From contig JADDMT010000013.1 of the NCBI GenBank assembly GCA_021401465.1, positions 310,001 through 374,000 of the forward strand: 64,000 nt of DNA, written 5' to 3'. The translations under genes and the position numbers were made by a program. Shown here piece by piece: positions 20,134-31,290 of this stretch (its first letter is position 1; the number at the start of each line of letters is the position of its first letter). Source of the DNA: Teratosphaeria epicoccoides (taxonomy: Eukaryota > Ascomycota > Dothideomycetes > Mycosphaerellales > Teratosphaeriaceae). Below the pieces are notes generated by a model. That model was not told where the DNA came from, made no database searches, and saw only the letters and a program-made list of their open reading frames with translations.

Positions 20134-20531
20134 ACTGCGCACGCGATGCGATGCATAATGACTAGAACAACAGCGGCGTGGGAGCAGTGGTCAAGGTCAA
20201 GGGTCTTGTGCCAGGGTCTGATTAGCAGCGTTGAGTAATCAAAAGTTCACATGAAGCCTGATTTGGTCTCTGCTTCACATCGCGCATACAACTGCGACAC
20301 CCCCTTCCCCTATGCACCCTAGACCTCTTATGCTAAGGAGTACATGATGCCATTGCTGTCGCGCACTCAACTTGCCGATGTGGTTTGGGCTACACAAGCA
20401 GCGTGACCTGCCATCATGCTCATGTGAGCGTACAGCTCCCCCGCTGCTGATAGAAAGCAGGCGTCCTGCCTGCGACAACCTTATTGTCTGACCGGCAGAG
20501 AGCGCAGAGCAGCAGGTTTGCTCGTCCTACA
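20134..20531. other. Divergent promoter region of cox15 and the BTB gene
   Basis: No gene seen. It must contain both 5' flanks; no specific operator motif could be recognised. Confidence 0.5.
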
Positions 20532-23528
20532 ATGGACTGTCCCAGGTTGGTCGACCGTGACGAAGAACATGACACCATGAACAATGACGCACCGGCTTGG
20601 ACCTTTCAAGATACCGCTATTGCTACGCCCGTAGAAATCTCACAAACCCCTCCTCGACCAAGCCGACGAAGCAGTCCACCGCGATCGATCTTCGGTACAG
20701 GGAGGCGTTCGTTGTCAGGAGGCGGGATGGCAGGCATGCCACAGCCGCACGAAGAGCAGCAGCAACGACCTCCAGTGATAGGGATCACGCATCCTAGTCA
20801 AGACGGAAGCAATGGCTCCCTTCCTCCACTATCCACGATCGCAGGCCCGTCGAGTGTGAGAGACTCCAGACTAGAAGATGAAGTACGCTCGACAGTAGAG
20901 AGGAGGATCATACCTCGAGCCGAGAAGGATGCTGATGATCCATCAACACCACCCCCGGCCACGACTCGTGGGAGCATGGACCGGCAGCAGGCCACCACTC
21001 TGACCACTCTCAGCCGTCTGTTCGCTGTGCAAGCGCCCAGTTCCCCTGATCAGTCACGGTCACAGTCCTACACATATCCGATGAGACAGCCATCAGGGTA
21101 TACAAGGAACTTGATCAAGACCGACATAGGGGACTTGCCGAACCATCTCTATAAGAGAGGTCTGTTGGAGGGCAGGCACAGCGATATTACCGTCAACGCT
21201 TTTGGCCACCAGTACAAGCTTCACCGCCTCATCCTCGATCGAGCACCCTTCTTTACCTCCGCCCTCTCGCCGCCTTGGTCCGAATCAGGCGCCCGGGAGA
21301 TCACGGTCCACCCTGAGGACATCGACGTGAGTATCACACAGCACTCCTTCGAGCTGGCTCTGAAGAGGCTTTACGGCTGCAGTGACCTCAAGGAGGAAGA
21401 CAGGAATGCCGCTGGCCTCTTTGCTACAGGTTCCTGGCTGGAAATGCAAGATCTGATCGAGTCTTCCATTTCTAGCATGCTGCGCCAGATGACGCCAGAG
21501 ACATTGTCGCCTCTGGTCAAGCTCGTCACTGCGAATTACTATGGCAGAGCCGGCGACAAGGTGCTTGCGAGTGCCAAGGCGATGCTTTGTCGGGAGGGGT
21601 GGCGGATGCCGATCAGGTACTGGGATGGTATTCCTGGAGACATCATCAGAGAAATCGTTGGAGGTGATGGCTTTTTCATTGACTCTGAATGGGATCGGTG
21701 GGTGTTGGCGAAGCGCATTCTGGATCGGAGACTAAAAGTCCGTGCTTTGGAAGCCGGTCTGGTCGATGGAGGCAAGAAGGGCAAAGTGAGAAAAGCCCCA
21801 GACGCTGCCAGTCTTATGGCTGTGAGATTTGACGGAGTGTATCGGCGCACGAGCGCCAACCGAGGCGTGCCAGATGCTCTGGCCAAATACGTTTCACCGT
21901 ACATCCATCCCGAGGTCGAGCCTGTGTTGGTCCTGCTGGATGAGGGCATCCATTACATGCACCTCGACTTCGAGCAATTGCAATATATCCGCTCTGCTCG
22001 CGACTGCCTCGGACTACCGATCATGCCAGAAAAGGTCATCAGCGCCGCGCTGTGGCAGCAGATGGAGCTTCGGCAGAAGATCGTCAACGCCCGGGATTCA
22101 GAAATGGAGCTGGGCGTGTCCACCACATGCACGGAAGAGAGCGCAACGCTAGGCGCGGGACGAGACACGACCATGTCGATCACCACACCCTCGACACCGC
22201 CAGGACAAGACAAAGGCAAGCATCGAGCTATCGACACAGACGAGGCAGTCGAAGACATTGACAGCGGCTCCTGGGACGGCAACGGCAAACCACGCAAATT
22301 TTGGATACCAGCAAGCGACTGCAACATCGTTATGGGCGGTAATGCTGATCCTGTCATTGCTACCTCGAACAACACTACGCTCCAGCGACACGCGAGTAGA
22401 CTTTCCGCCACCATACATCCCGAAGACGTGCAGTGGGCGGCAGATTTCGCCGCGATCACATCTCAGCCTCGTCTGTCCACATCGCATGTCCCAGATGGGG
22501 AAAGTGGAGTAGAGCCGCCGGTCGAGGTGAGGTACACGCACTTCCCACCCTTCCGTTTCGCAGCCGAGTTCCCAAACCCACGATTGCTCAAAGAGAAGAA
22601 GCGATTCTACTCTCGCACAGTGTTCTACGCTGGTAGTCTGTGGAACATTTACATTCAGAAAATCGCCACTAGCCGCAACAAGCAGCTTGGCGTCTACCTT
22701 CACCGTGCGAAAGAGCGCGAGACCGAGGAGGTTGTGAATGGCACTGCTGGACTTGCACAAGGCAGTGTCGATGAGAGAATCGGGCAGTTGGAAAGAGAGA
22801 TGATCATGAGGTCCGAGCGACGCGAGCGTAGGCATCGACGGCGCGAAGAAGTGGGTCTGGGTGTAGATATCAACGACGCTGGTGGGGAGAGCTCAGGAAG
22901 TACGGGAGACCACGACTCCACGACGAGAATTGTTGATGATGGGCGCGGGCTGGGCTCAGCTGCCGCTCCGACACGATCCAGCACGACGCGAACTCTGCTC
23001 ACATCGCGCTCATCGAGAGGCAATCGTCGTGTCCATACGGGAGGACCGTCAGACATCGGCCGTCACACCTTGAACGCGGCCCCTGACACGACCAATGTTT
23101 CCTTCTGTCTGGGACCAGATCTCCCGACTTCCCCGCCCGCCTCCGAAGACGAGGCGGAATATGACTTCCCTACCAATGAAGACGACGAGGATGTTTCCGA
23201 CTCGGATTTGCTCGCCGACATCGACCTCGAACGCCACTCCCGCTCTGGGCGCGTCTCCACTATCCCTCCCTACGTGGACGCCCGCCCAACGATCAAGACG
23301 TATTTCAAGATCTACTCTCCGTCCCGCGGTGGCAGGATGTTGAGTGTGTACGAGAGTGCGCCGGATAAGTTCAATTTCTCCCAGAGTTGGGGCTGGAAGA
23401 GTAGCACGTTGATGATCGATGAGGGTGTTCTTGGGGATGATGGGGTCGAGGGTGGAGAGGGAGGTGGTGGCGTGGGAGGGAAAGGCGATGGGAAGTTGAG
23501 GTTCATGGTTGTCATTGGGAATATATGA
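20532..23528 (+). CDS. Large BTB/POZ-domain protein
   Basis: A single-exon frame of 998 residues from the first ATG (20532); a second ATG lies at 20577. The first ~200 residues are Ser/Pro-rich and disordered. The BTB/POZ fold follows (about 215-330): RHSDITVNAFGHQYKLHRL with the typical Asp and His positions, then RAPFFTSALSPPW and the helices of a BACK-like extension through about residue 420. A central region (about 430-760) shows folded blocks including WAADFAAI and FPPFRFAAEFPNPRL, and the C-terminal part is acidic with a final strand KTYFKIYSPS. BTB proteins of this kind often act as adaptors or Cullin-3 substrate receptors; a germ-cell-less-like relationship is possible but unproven. 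The role is unknown. Confidence 0.82.
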   Translation: MDCPRLVDRDEEHDTMNNDAPAWTFQDTAIATPVEISQTPPRPSRRSSPPRSIFGTGRRSLSGGGMAGMPQPHEEQQQRPPVIGITHPSQDGSNGSLPPLSTIAGPSSVRDSRLEDEVRSTVERRIIPRAEKDADDPSTPPPATTRGSMDRQQATTLTTLSRLFAVQAPSSPDQSRSQSYTYPMRQPSGYTRNLIKTDIGDLPNHLYKRGLLEGRHSDITVNAFGHQYKLHRLILDRAPFFTSALSPPWSESGAREITVHPEDIDVSITQHSFELALKRLYGCSDLKEEDRNAAGLFATGSWLEMQDLIESSISSMLRQMTPETLSPLVKLVTANYYGRAGDKVLASAKAMLCREGWRMPIRYWDGIPGDIIREIVGGDGFFIDSEWDRWVLAKRILDRRLKVRALEAGLVDGGKKGKVRKAPDAASLMAVRFDGVYRRTSANRGVPDALAKYVSPYIHPEVEPVLVLLDEGIHYMHLDFEQLQYIRSARDCLGLPIMPEKVISAALWQQMELRQKIVNARDSEMELGVSTTCTEESATLGAGRDTTMSITTPSTPPGQDKGKHRAIDTDEAVEDIDSGSWDGNGKPRKFWIPASDCNIVMGGNADPVIATSNNTTLQRHASRLSATIHPEDVQWAADFAAITSQPRLSTSHVPDGESGVEPPVEVRYTHFPPFRFAAEFPNPRLLKEKKRFYSRTVFYAGSLWNIYIQKIATSRNKQLGVYLHRAKERETEEVVNGTAGLAQGSVDERIGQLEREMIMRSERRERRHRRREEVGLGVDINDAGGESSGSTGDHDSTTRIVDDGRGLGSAAAPTRSSTTRTLLTSRSSRGNRRVHTGGPSDIGRHTLNAAPDTTNVSFCLGPDLPTSPPASEDEAEYDFPTNEDDEDVSDSDLLADIDLERHSRSGRVSTIPPYVDARPTIKTYFKIYSPSRGGRMLSVYESAPDKFNFSQSWGWKSSTLMIDEGVLGDDGVEGGEGGGGVGGKGDGKLRFMVVIGNI

Positions 23529-24401
23529 AAGTGTTTCTCAGGCCACTCGCATTTGTAAGCAGACTTGGGGATACGTCTCAGGGTCCTCAGCCCCTAGTCT
23601 CAATCGGGTAACACCCTCCGCTGGACCCGAGGTGGCGTGGGTCTCTTGTTAGGCATGGAGGGACGGAGGAGGGGGTGGTGATGGTCAGTGATGGCGGGGA
23701 TGAGGAGGATGGCGGCGAGGCGGTTCATGAGGCGGGGACGGAGTCTTGGACTTGGGATTCGGATGCGCCGGGGGGTGATGACTTGAGTGCGATGCTCACA
23801 TGCATGCATTCAGGCGAAGCGAGCTAGCATGACTCATGTACGAGTCTGTATCACTGATATTTACTCTTTTGTCATCGCTGTGTGTGCTACTCCATCGATC
23901 CCAACGCCGCGGGGTTCGCGAAGAACAAAGGAATCGTCCACATGGTCACTTGTCACATGTTTCTCCGAGCTCCCCGCCAATCATTCCACCCGTGTCTCGG
24001 CTTCACGGAACATGGCGAACGGCTCCGAATCTCCACTGTCTACATACCGTGACCAGCGTCCTGGGTCTCATGCGAACTGCTGGTACCTTTGTCATTGCAG
24101 GCGGCATCACATGCATGAGCCGGTGTTGCGTAAGGAGACGGCGCGGATCGACAGTGCAGTGGTCGAGAATGCTCTCAGGTGCTGCTTGCAGTAACCCGCC
24201 CCACCTGGTCCACGTTTGATCGCGCAAATGGACGCCTCCCCCTCAGATGCCACGTGAGATTCTCGAGGCGAGCAGGTGCACGCCACGAGGTGGGATCGGA
24301 CGGTTCATCTGTCAAGCAAGAGGGCCTCGTGGTCCGCGAGTTGGCAGTTACAACGGCTGCGAGGTAGGTTGCTCAAGATACTTCCGGCAAGCCGGCGTCA
24401 G
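23529..24401. other. Intergenic
   Basis: No supported gene. It contains the 3' flank of the BTB gene and the presumed promoter of the GH64 gene. Short open stretches on both strands have no recognisable content. Confidence 0.4.
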
Positions 24402-24521
24402 ATGGTTCACACGACGTCCCTAGCACACAGCCGTCCACATCTCGTATTGCTATCGCATATAGCGGTCTCGCTGCTACCCGTCACCCTCCATTTGGCTAGA
24501 GTCCCGGCCCTGTACGCAGTC

Positions 24522-25993
24522 ATGGCATCTCTTCTTGGCAAGATCAAGCGCGTGTTGGGGCGAGGTGCTAACAAAAGGACACAGCAACAACAACCCATCA
24601 CTTCGGAAGACAACAAACCCCAAGCACCCCAGCAAAAGACTCGCTCTCCAAAAGCAGTCAAGCCAGCGGGTCCTGCGGTGCAGAATAGCCTAGACTCCCA
24701 GAAACTCCAGCAGGCTAGCGATCGCCGCACAGCTATAACGAGGTCAAATGCGACAGCTGCCACGCTCCAGATTGCTCTCCAAAACCGGACGAGCTCGAGC
24801 ACGGTCTATGCTTACATCAGTACGTGGTCTTGACCGCATCGTCACCAACGTGGAAATACTGACTCGTCTCTCAAAGCCGGCCTCGACATCAACAACAACA
24901 ATGCCGTAGTCCTGATCGAGAACGACGGCAAGACACCCTACTACCCTCCCAACCCCTCCTCAAATGGCACCGCCATCGGCGCCAACGTCTCTATTCCCCT
25001 CGGCGCCCCAGGAAATACAGTAAACTGCTCCATTCCCCAGATCGCCGGCGGCCGCATCTGGTTCTCCATCGACACCCCCCTGCAATTCTTTGTCAACCCC
25101 GGTCCGGGCCTCGTTGAGCCCTCTGTGTTCAATCAATCCGATCCGAACTACAATACAAACTTTGGCTTCTGCGAATTCACCTACAACAGCGCGCAGCTCT
25201 TCATCAACATCAGCTACGTCGATTTTGTCGGACCGCCGATCGCCTTGACGCTGGAAGATACGTCGGGAATGAGTCAACATGTCTCTGGCATGAATGCGAG
25301 TGGGCCGAGTACGGTGGCGAGCGGCTTGACTGCGCAGACTCAGAAAGATGGGCAGCCTTGGAGCTCGTTGATTGTGAATAACAGCAGTGGGAGCCTGCTG
25401 CGAATCCTGAGTCCGAATTCGGGCATCTTGCTGAATTCGAGCTGGTTCTCGACGTATTGGAGCAGCTATGTGGATCAGGTGTATGCGCAGTATGCCACCA
25501 ATCCTCTCACCGTGGATACGCAGGCTTCCTTTGGCAATGTTCCGGGATCTGGGAATCCGCTGAACTTTGGTGCCGGAGGGACGTTTGCGAAACCCAGCGC
25601 GGCAGATATCTTTAGTAATTCGACCGGGCCGTTTGCGACGGGGTCGAATGCGGAGACGAACACGATTATTCCGAGGCTCGCGGCGGCCTTCAATCGAAGC
25701 ACGCTGCTGTTGTCGAACGATACGCCGAACGGGACTACGCCGAGCCAGTATTACACCAACGCTACGACCAATGTGGGTCTGCCCTGGTGCATCCCTTTTC
25801 TCTGTGTGTACTGACCTTCTCACAGCACTATGCCCGCATCTTGCATGCCACGAATCTGGATGGCCTGGGCTACGCTTTCCCGTATGATGATGTGACGCCT
25901 GATGGTGGTGTGCCGCAGGAGGGTGCTGTCTTCAGCTCTTCGCCCAGTCTGTTGACGGTCACGGTCGGTGGAAACAATGCTTACAAGTCTTGA
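24522..25993 (+). CDS. GH64 endo-beta-1,3-glucanase-like protein
   Basis: Three exons, 24522-24819, 24877-25772 and 25826-25993, with 57- and 53-bp GT..AG introns, giving 453 residues. GH64 enzymes cleave beta-1,3-glucan, usually in fungal or plant walls, by an inverting mechanism. The core starts near residue 95 and shows GRIWFS, NFGFCEFTYN and NISYVDFVG; the Glu and Asp of the last two correspond to the expected catalytic pair. The C-terminal LHATNLDGLGYAFPYDDV block is also typical. The usual-looking start is preceded by a basic, Gln-rich N-terminus with no signal peptide. However, an in-frame ATG at 24402 would add 40 residues including a hydrophobic stretch (LVLLSHIAVSLLPVTLHLA), giving a plausible secretion signal. 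Many Asn-X-Ser/Thr sequons support secretion, so the upstream start deserves preference if transcribed. Confidence 0.88.
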
Positions 25994-27534
25994 GCGAGCA
26001 GTGTGGAGCGAGAAGAGGAGCTTTCTCCAACACATGGAGATGTGAGGTGACCTGAAATTGATTCATGTTGCATAGCTAGCTTCTTGAAAGGATCTGCGCT
26101 GTCTGCTCTTTTCTCCTTCACAGATTCCCGTCGCTGCAGTCAGATTCGTTCGATTACACCACCGGTGGCTTGGAGTTCAGTCCACATTTGCGACGCATCA
26201 GGGGGATCTCTGCAGCGAGCAAGTCAAATTTTGAGCGGCATAGAAGGTACAAACTGACGGCACTGGCCCAATTTGCGTGAATGTAACCAAAGCAAAACAG
26301 ATCATCAGGACGATCGCGCTGATCTTTCTGGAGACCCCATGGGCATCCCAACACCCCAGCAATGCGCGGTCATCAGGCAGTGAACCGCATGAGCGAACGA
26401 TGCAATGAGCACATCAAGCATGTCGTGCCGTAGATGCATAAAGCCTGTGCAGTAAAAGCGGTGGATGTCGGATCACTACCACCAGGATTACAGCTCATTC
26501 TCCGCATGGACTCTCCTTAGCGGCATGTGAGGATTGGGCGCTAGAACGAAGTCTATTGCGATACAGCTTCTCAGTTGGGTCGTCGTGACTTCTATACAGA
26601 GAAGGGCCGAATCTCAGGCGCTACTTCTGGAGGCTAGCAAAGGGTATTGTTTATTTGCGTGGTTGTTTTTGCACGACGATGTGACCGCAGGGCGACGAGC
26701 TCGATGTCGGGACGGCGACTGACGGAGTTGAGGTGTCGAGATGGTCGTGTGCTCGACTTTCGTGCGGTCTGGATGTGCTGTCACTGATGTCGCCAGTGCG
26801 TCTGCAGTGTAAGCAAGTCTTTGGCTGAGCTGCGCAGGCAATCGTTCTCCTGGCACCCATGCCTGACGTCTTCTGTCGGCTCGATGAATGTTCTATCTTC
26901 AGCGGCAGTCCAACTGCCTCGCCGAAGGCGCACCGAGTGCCACGAAAGATAAAATGAGAGTAGTGGAGTGGTCATCAAACACGTGAACGCCACGATGCAG
27001 AACCAAAGAATCCTCCAAGCCTCAGGCCTCCCCGTGGAGACCGATGGAGACGCACGCGACATTTCCAGGACTCCGCACATCTCCAGTCATTCTCCAGGCT
27101 CTTCATTCTGCCGGGCCGAATGCAAAGGCAGATTCTGTCGGTTAGCTGAGGAGGTCGGCTATGTCTGATGCACTAATACGAACTCTATATGTCTATAGCG
27201 TCAACTTTGGCACACCATCGAGCCAGGCCTGGGTCGAGATCGTGCTCGGAGGTAATGTGCGGTATACTGGCAAGCAAGATATGGCGAGCATGGGATGTAT
27301 AAGATCGTGGTCAAAGCCGGCCGATCAGACAGAATTCCGCATCAAGGAACTCGCAGCCTATCGCAACATCGTTCAACAAGCAGCTCGTGTTACTGGCCAT
27401 TCGTTGCTGGTCTGAGCAGATTCGTTCACTCAAACGAAAGCTTCACTTAGAGCACTCCTCGCCCATCGAACAAGGAGGAGATCGACGGTCAACCTGAGCC
27501 TCCAACCTCACAATCCCACTGCACCACAGCAACG
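25994..27534. other. Long intergenic stretch with one questionable small ORF
   Basis: Apart from the small membrane-type frame listed separately, nothing is recognisable. The final part is the promoter of the MFS gene. Confidence 0.4.
26781..27080 (-). CDS. Possible small membrane protein, unsupported by homology
   Basis: A 99-residue frame from an ATG at 27080. It has one clear hydrophobic segment (about residues 24-46, including ILWFCIVAFTCLMTTPLLSF) flanked by Arg-rich sequence, followed by a polar tail. It stands alone in a 1.5-kb gap. The length is small enough for chance, and no family is recognised. Confidence 0.2.
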   Translation of the reverse strand: MCGVLEMSRASPSVSTGRPEAWRILWFCIVAFTCLMTTPLLSFYLSWHSVRLRRGSWTAAEDRTFIEPTEDVRHGCQENDCLRSSAKDLLTLQTHWRHQ

Positions 27535-29092
27535 ATGGCAGGCGGCGGGATGCCGGTCAGCGCCGGCGCGGTGCAAGGCGGCTACCTCACCGGCCGCAAA
27601 CTGATCTTCCCTCTCTGCCTGGTCATCTCTCTCTTCTTCCTCTGGGGTTTCTCCTACGGCCTTCTCGATGTCGTACGTATCATGATCAGTAGCGAGCACT
27701 AGTGACGAGATGACTGACCCATTACAGCTCAACAAGCACTTCCAAACTGTGCTCGGCATCACCAAGCTCCAATCCACCGGCCTCCAAGTCATGTACTTCG
27801 GCGGTGGATACCTCTGCTTTTCGCCCGTCGCTGCCGAAGTCCTGAAGCGGAAGGGCTACAAGTTTACGATCATTATGGGACTCTGCTTCTACACGATCGG
27901 CGCTGTCATGTTCTGGCCTACTGCACACTTCAGCTCGCCGAGCAATTCGAAGGCCTCGTTTGGTGGATTTCTCGTCTGCACTCTGGTCATTGCGTGCGGT
28001 CTCGCGACTCTCGAGACTGCTGCAAACTCCTACGCCGTCGTCATCGGATCACCCGAAATGGCTTCCGCCCGTCTGCAGTTCTGTCAGAGTTGGAATGGTG
28101 TCGCCTCATTCATTGGTCCCCTCATTGCATCCAAGGCTTTCTTCTCAGGCTCCAACAGCGGCAACCTGACCAACGTCCAATACGTCTACCTCGCAGTCGC
28201 CTGCGCCGGAGCCGCCGTCGCCGTCCTCTTCTTCTTCGCCAAGCTGCCCGAGGTCGCCGAACAAGATGCTGGACGCCGCGGCTCCGTCATCGACGGCTCC
28301 ACCGCCGAGATGGCTCTCGACCACAACGGCAAGGTCATCGGCAATGGTCCGATCTACAAGCAGTACAACATGATCTTCGGATTCATTGCTCAATTCTGCT
28401 ACGTTGGCGCTCAAGTCACCATCGCCAGTTTCTTCATCAATTACGCCACCGAGAACGCCAGCTTCAGCTCTTCCCAGGCCTCGCAGATGCTTTCCTACGG
28501 TCTCATCACCTTCACTGTTGGTCGTTTCATCGCCACGGCACTAGCCACGGTCTTCGAGTCCAACTTCCTGCTCACGGTCTACGCCTGCTGCGCCATCGCC
28601 TTCAACGCCTACATCGCTGCAGGTCACGGCAAGGCGGCCGTCGGAGTCCTCATCGCCATCTTCTTCTTCGAAGCGCCAATGTACCCGACAATCTTCACCC
28701 TCGGTACCGCCAACCTTGGCCGCCACACGCGCCGCGGTGCCGGTATCCTCGTTATGGGTGTCTCCGGCGGTGCCGTCTTCCCACCAATCCAGGGTGCCGT
28801 CGCCGATGCAGCCAACACCCGCGTCTCGTACGTCGTGCCGCTTGTCGGCTTCGTCGTCGTTCTCGGCTACGCTAGCTACCACTGGGCTCGTCACGGGTTC
28901 CACATTCTCCGCGTCAAGGGCGAAAAGGTCCTTGCTGCTTCCTACGAGGGTGGTGCGCTCGGTGGTGTCGTCCAGACTGTGCACTACGATGAGAAGAGGT
29001 TGTCTGTTTCCGCTGTTGAGAACATCAGGAGGAATTCGGTTGGTGAAGTGACGGGCGTATTTGGCGGCGTTGAACACCACAATGCTTCCTAG
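27535..29092 (+). CDS. MFS transporter of the fucose/glucose-galactose permease (FHS) type
   Basis: Two exons, 27535-27672 and 27728-29092, with a 55-bp GT..AG intron, giving 500 residues. The first membrane helix carries SLFFLWGFSYGLLDVLNKHF, the signature of the FucP/FHS branch, and about twelve membrane segments follow with a cytoplasmic loop near residue 245. Related proteins import fucose, glucose, galactose or other hexoses with protons across the plasma membrane. The C-terminal tail (last ~60 residues) is polar and probably cytosolic. Substrate specificity cannot be read directly. It is convergent with the CUE/Smr gene, with 220 bp between stop codons. Confidence 0.9.
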
Positions 29093-29312
29093 TCTGAAGT
29101 GGTTGTAAGAAGAATGTTTTTCACAAACAAAGTGTTTGAGCATTTTTGCAATGGTTGTTGAGGAGCTACGATTGATGCATTTATGAAATTATATCGATAC
29201 CACGGGACATGGCCTGAACTGTCGTCAATTTTTGCTGTAGATATCTAAATCCTGCTATATATCCACGAACGGGTGCTCTAGGTCTGACGTACCTTCATCT
29301 GCTGTCTCATCA

Positions 29313-30905
29313 TCATCGCGACTTACCCTTTACCAGTATCACAGCTCCAACGTTCTCTGTTCTCCATCCATCACTGTTGAGAGCCTTGCTGACAGCAGGC
29401 CCCAGCTTGCTCTTGCCTCCCGCGCTGTGGGTACCACGTCCGACGATGACTCGGTAGCCCGTGAGTCGTTCCACAGCGCCAATGCGACCGTTTACGCGAC
29501 TTTCACCAAGACCGTTCCACCAGTTCTCGACCTTCTCTCTTACAATCCTGACAGCGTTCTGGACATCTAGGCCATGCAGATCCACTTGCGATGACGTCGA
29601 TTGCGCGTTGGCGAGATTGTCAGCCGCTGCAGCAGAGGCAGCGTGAAATAGAGCGCCATACTCACGACCCACTTCACCGTAGTAAGCTGCTGCGCCGCCC
29701 ATCAAGCGATCAGACTTGGCTTTTCGGCGTGCGGCCTGAGCTTGAGAGAATGCTGATGCGCGGGCGGAGGCATAGTCATTCGCCAGGGTTGCTGACTCCG
29801 AGTCGTTCGAACGCATAGAAGTCTTAGCGGAGTGTATGTGCTCAGGCGTCGCGTCGACATCCGTGAGAAGAGGTGGGGCATATTGTGGCACAATCTGCAA
29901 CCCGCCAGTGGACTTTGATTTCAGAGTCAAAGCTGTGGCAAGCTCATGCGCAGCTGTCGTACATGGATGCGTCAGCCGAACGATCGCAGCTAGATAGTCA
30001 GGCGAGATCGTTGGGAAGTCGTGACCCAGGACCCAAGCTGAGGCGGACACGGCAGCGTCGTCAGTGACAACAAGCTTGCTCTCCTCCATAGTAGCCTTCA
30101 AGAGGGCGCCAATGGTCTTGGGTATAGAGGAGCCATGCTTGTAGTACTCTGATGAAACTGTCGATGTTGAAAGGCGGGTTCTGTCCGCAATGAAATTGAC
30201 ATCTTTGGCTGCGAGCTGCCATTTATTTGTAACGGGAGCTGAGTTGTCAACTTGTGCAAGTGGTAAAGAGCTCGACCGTCGAGCCTCCACAGCCTTGAAC
30301 CGCCTGTTCTTCGCCTTCGCCTTGCGACCACGTCGGTTCCCGTTCTCATCCGCAAATGCGTCGACGCCTTTAACGGCGATTCTGCTGCCTTTATCGCTGA
30401 GCTCGGCTTCCTCAAAGTACACATGGTTGAGCAGCTCCTCCATGCAGCTTTGCCACTTGCCGTCGCACTTGCGCAGCGTATGCTGTATCATATACTTGCT
30501 GAAACGGTTTGGGAACACGTCTTGCAGTAGCGCGACCTTCGTCTCTTCGTCGAGCTTTTCGAGCTCTTCCGCATCTGTGATGGGCAGACTCTCATCATCG
30601 CTCAGATCAAGCGACGACAGGCCGTTTGACATGCTAGAAAGGTCGGTCTGGATCCTGGACTCTGGGCATGACTCGGCACGCTTGTCTGAAGACTCCACAT
30701 CCTCGTCTGAGGCTCCTGTGCCGGACGGATCAAAATACGCGGCCTCTTCGACTGTCGCTGACTCCTTAAGCTGGTCTAGAGTCCTGCGCACATTTTGTAG
30801 ACCGGCAAAGTCACTCAGGTCATAATCCGATACTATAGCAGACAACAAAGCCGGATCCAAGGGAGGGCAATAGTCGCTCTCCAGTTGCGCAAAGCCGTCA
30901 TCCAT
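29313..30905 (-). CDS. CUE and Smr domain protein, Cue2-like
   Basis: A complete intronless frame of 530 residues from ATG 30905. The order is: acidic N-terminus; a CUE ubiquitin-binding domain (about 118-160: KVALLQDVFPNRFSKYMI); a basic linker; a second helical segment with HDFPTISPDYLAAIVR; a DUF1771-type helix (QAQAARRKAKSDRLMGGAA); and a C-terminal Smr domain (about 440-530) with VDLHGLDVQNAV and VIVGRGTHSAGGKSKLGPAV. In yeast, Cue2 is the Smr endonuclease that cuts mRNA at collided ribosomes in no-go decay. The DLH and GRGTH elements needed for the nuclease are both kept here, so activity is plausible. Assignment to Cue2 rests on matching domain order, not on a tree. Confidence 0.88.
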   Translation of the reverse strand: MDDGFAQLESDYCPPLDPALLSAIVSDYDLSDFAGLQNVRRTLDQLKESATVEEAAYFDPSGTGASDEDVESSDKRAESCPESRIQTDLSSMSNGLSSLDLSDDESLPITDAEELEKLDEETKVALLQDVFPNRFSKYMIQHTLRKCDGKWQSCMEELLNHVYFEEAELSDKGSRIAVKGVDAFADENGNRRGRKAKAKNRRFKAVEARRSSSLPLAQVDNSAPVTNKWQLAAKDVNFIADRTRLSTSTVSSEYYKHGSSIPKTIGALLKATMEESKLVVTDDAAVSASAWVLGHDFPTISPDYLAAIVRLTHPCTTAAHELATALTLKSKSTGGLQIVPQYAPPLLTDVDATPEHIHSAKTSMRSNDSESATLANDYASARASAFSQAQAARRKAKSDRLMGGAAAYYGEVGREYGALFHAASAAAADNLANAQSTSSQVDLHGLDVQNAVRIVREKVENWWNGLGESRVNGRIGAVERLTGYRVIVGRGTHSAGGKSKLGPAVSKALNSDGWRTENVGAVILVKGKSR

Positions 30906-31290
30906 CTGCTATGCGATGTAACACTCTCAGATCAGATTTGCGATGTAGCCAGGTCATATTGACGTCGCGTAGGACAGCATGAGGTCTGATGTTCGATTTT
31001 AGGGTTCTGTGAATATGCATAAAAGAAGTTGTATTATATTGTGAAGTTCGAATCCGTGGATGTCCTACGTTGGGAATCGATGACATAAATCCGCGGCGAA
31101 GTTTCGGACCGGTCCCTCAGTGTCACGTGACGTGTTACCAGATAGATCAACACTATATAGTGGCAAGACTCAAATCCAACGAAGTGGAACTTGACTGACA
31201 GTTGAGAGGACTGCGGCCTCAAAGTCATCACCCGGATGAAGTGGTTAACGTCCCGTAGCCGCGCTGGCTTCCGCCGCCTTTGTCGGGAGG
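30906..31290. other. Intergenic, 5' flank of the CUE/Smr gene
   Basis: No gene seen. AT-rich patches at about 31015-31045 may belong to the promoter. Confidence 0.4.

Noticed and set aside
24960..25823. 287-codon minus-strand frame opposite the GH64 gene
   Set aside because: It is Arg/Ile-rich antisense of the GH64 coding sequence, with no recognisable fold.
27994..28875. 293-codon Arg/His-rich plus-strand frame within the MFS gene
   Set aside because: An out-of-frame shadow of the transporter; its composition reflects shifted GC-rich codons.
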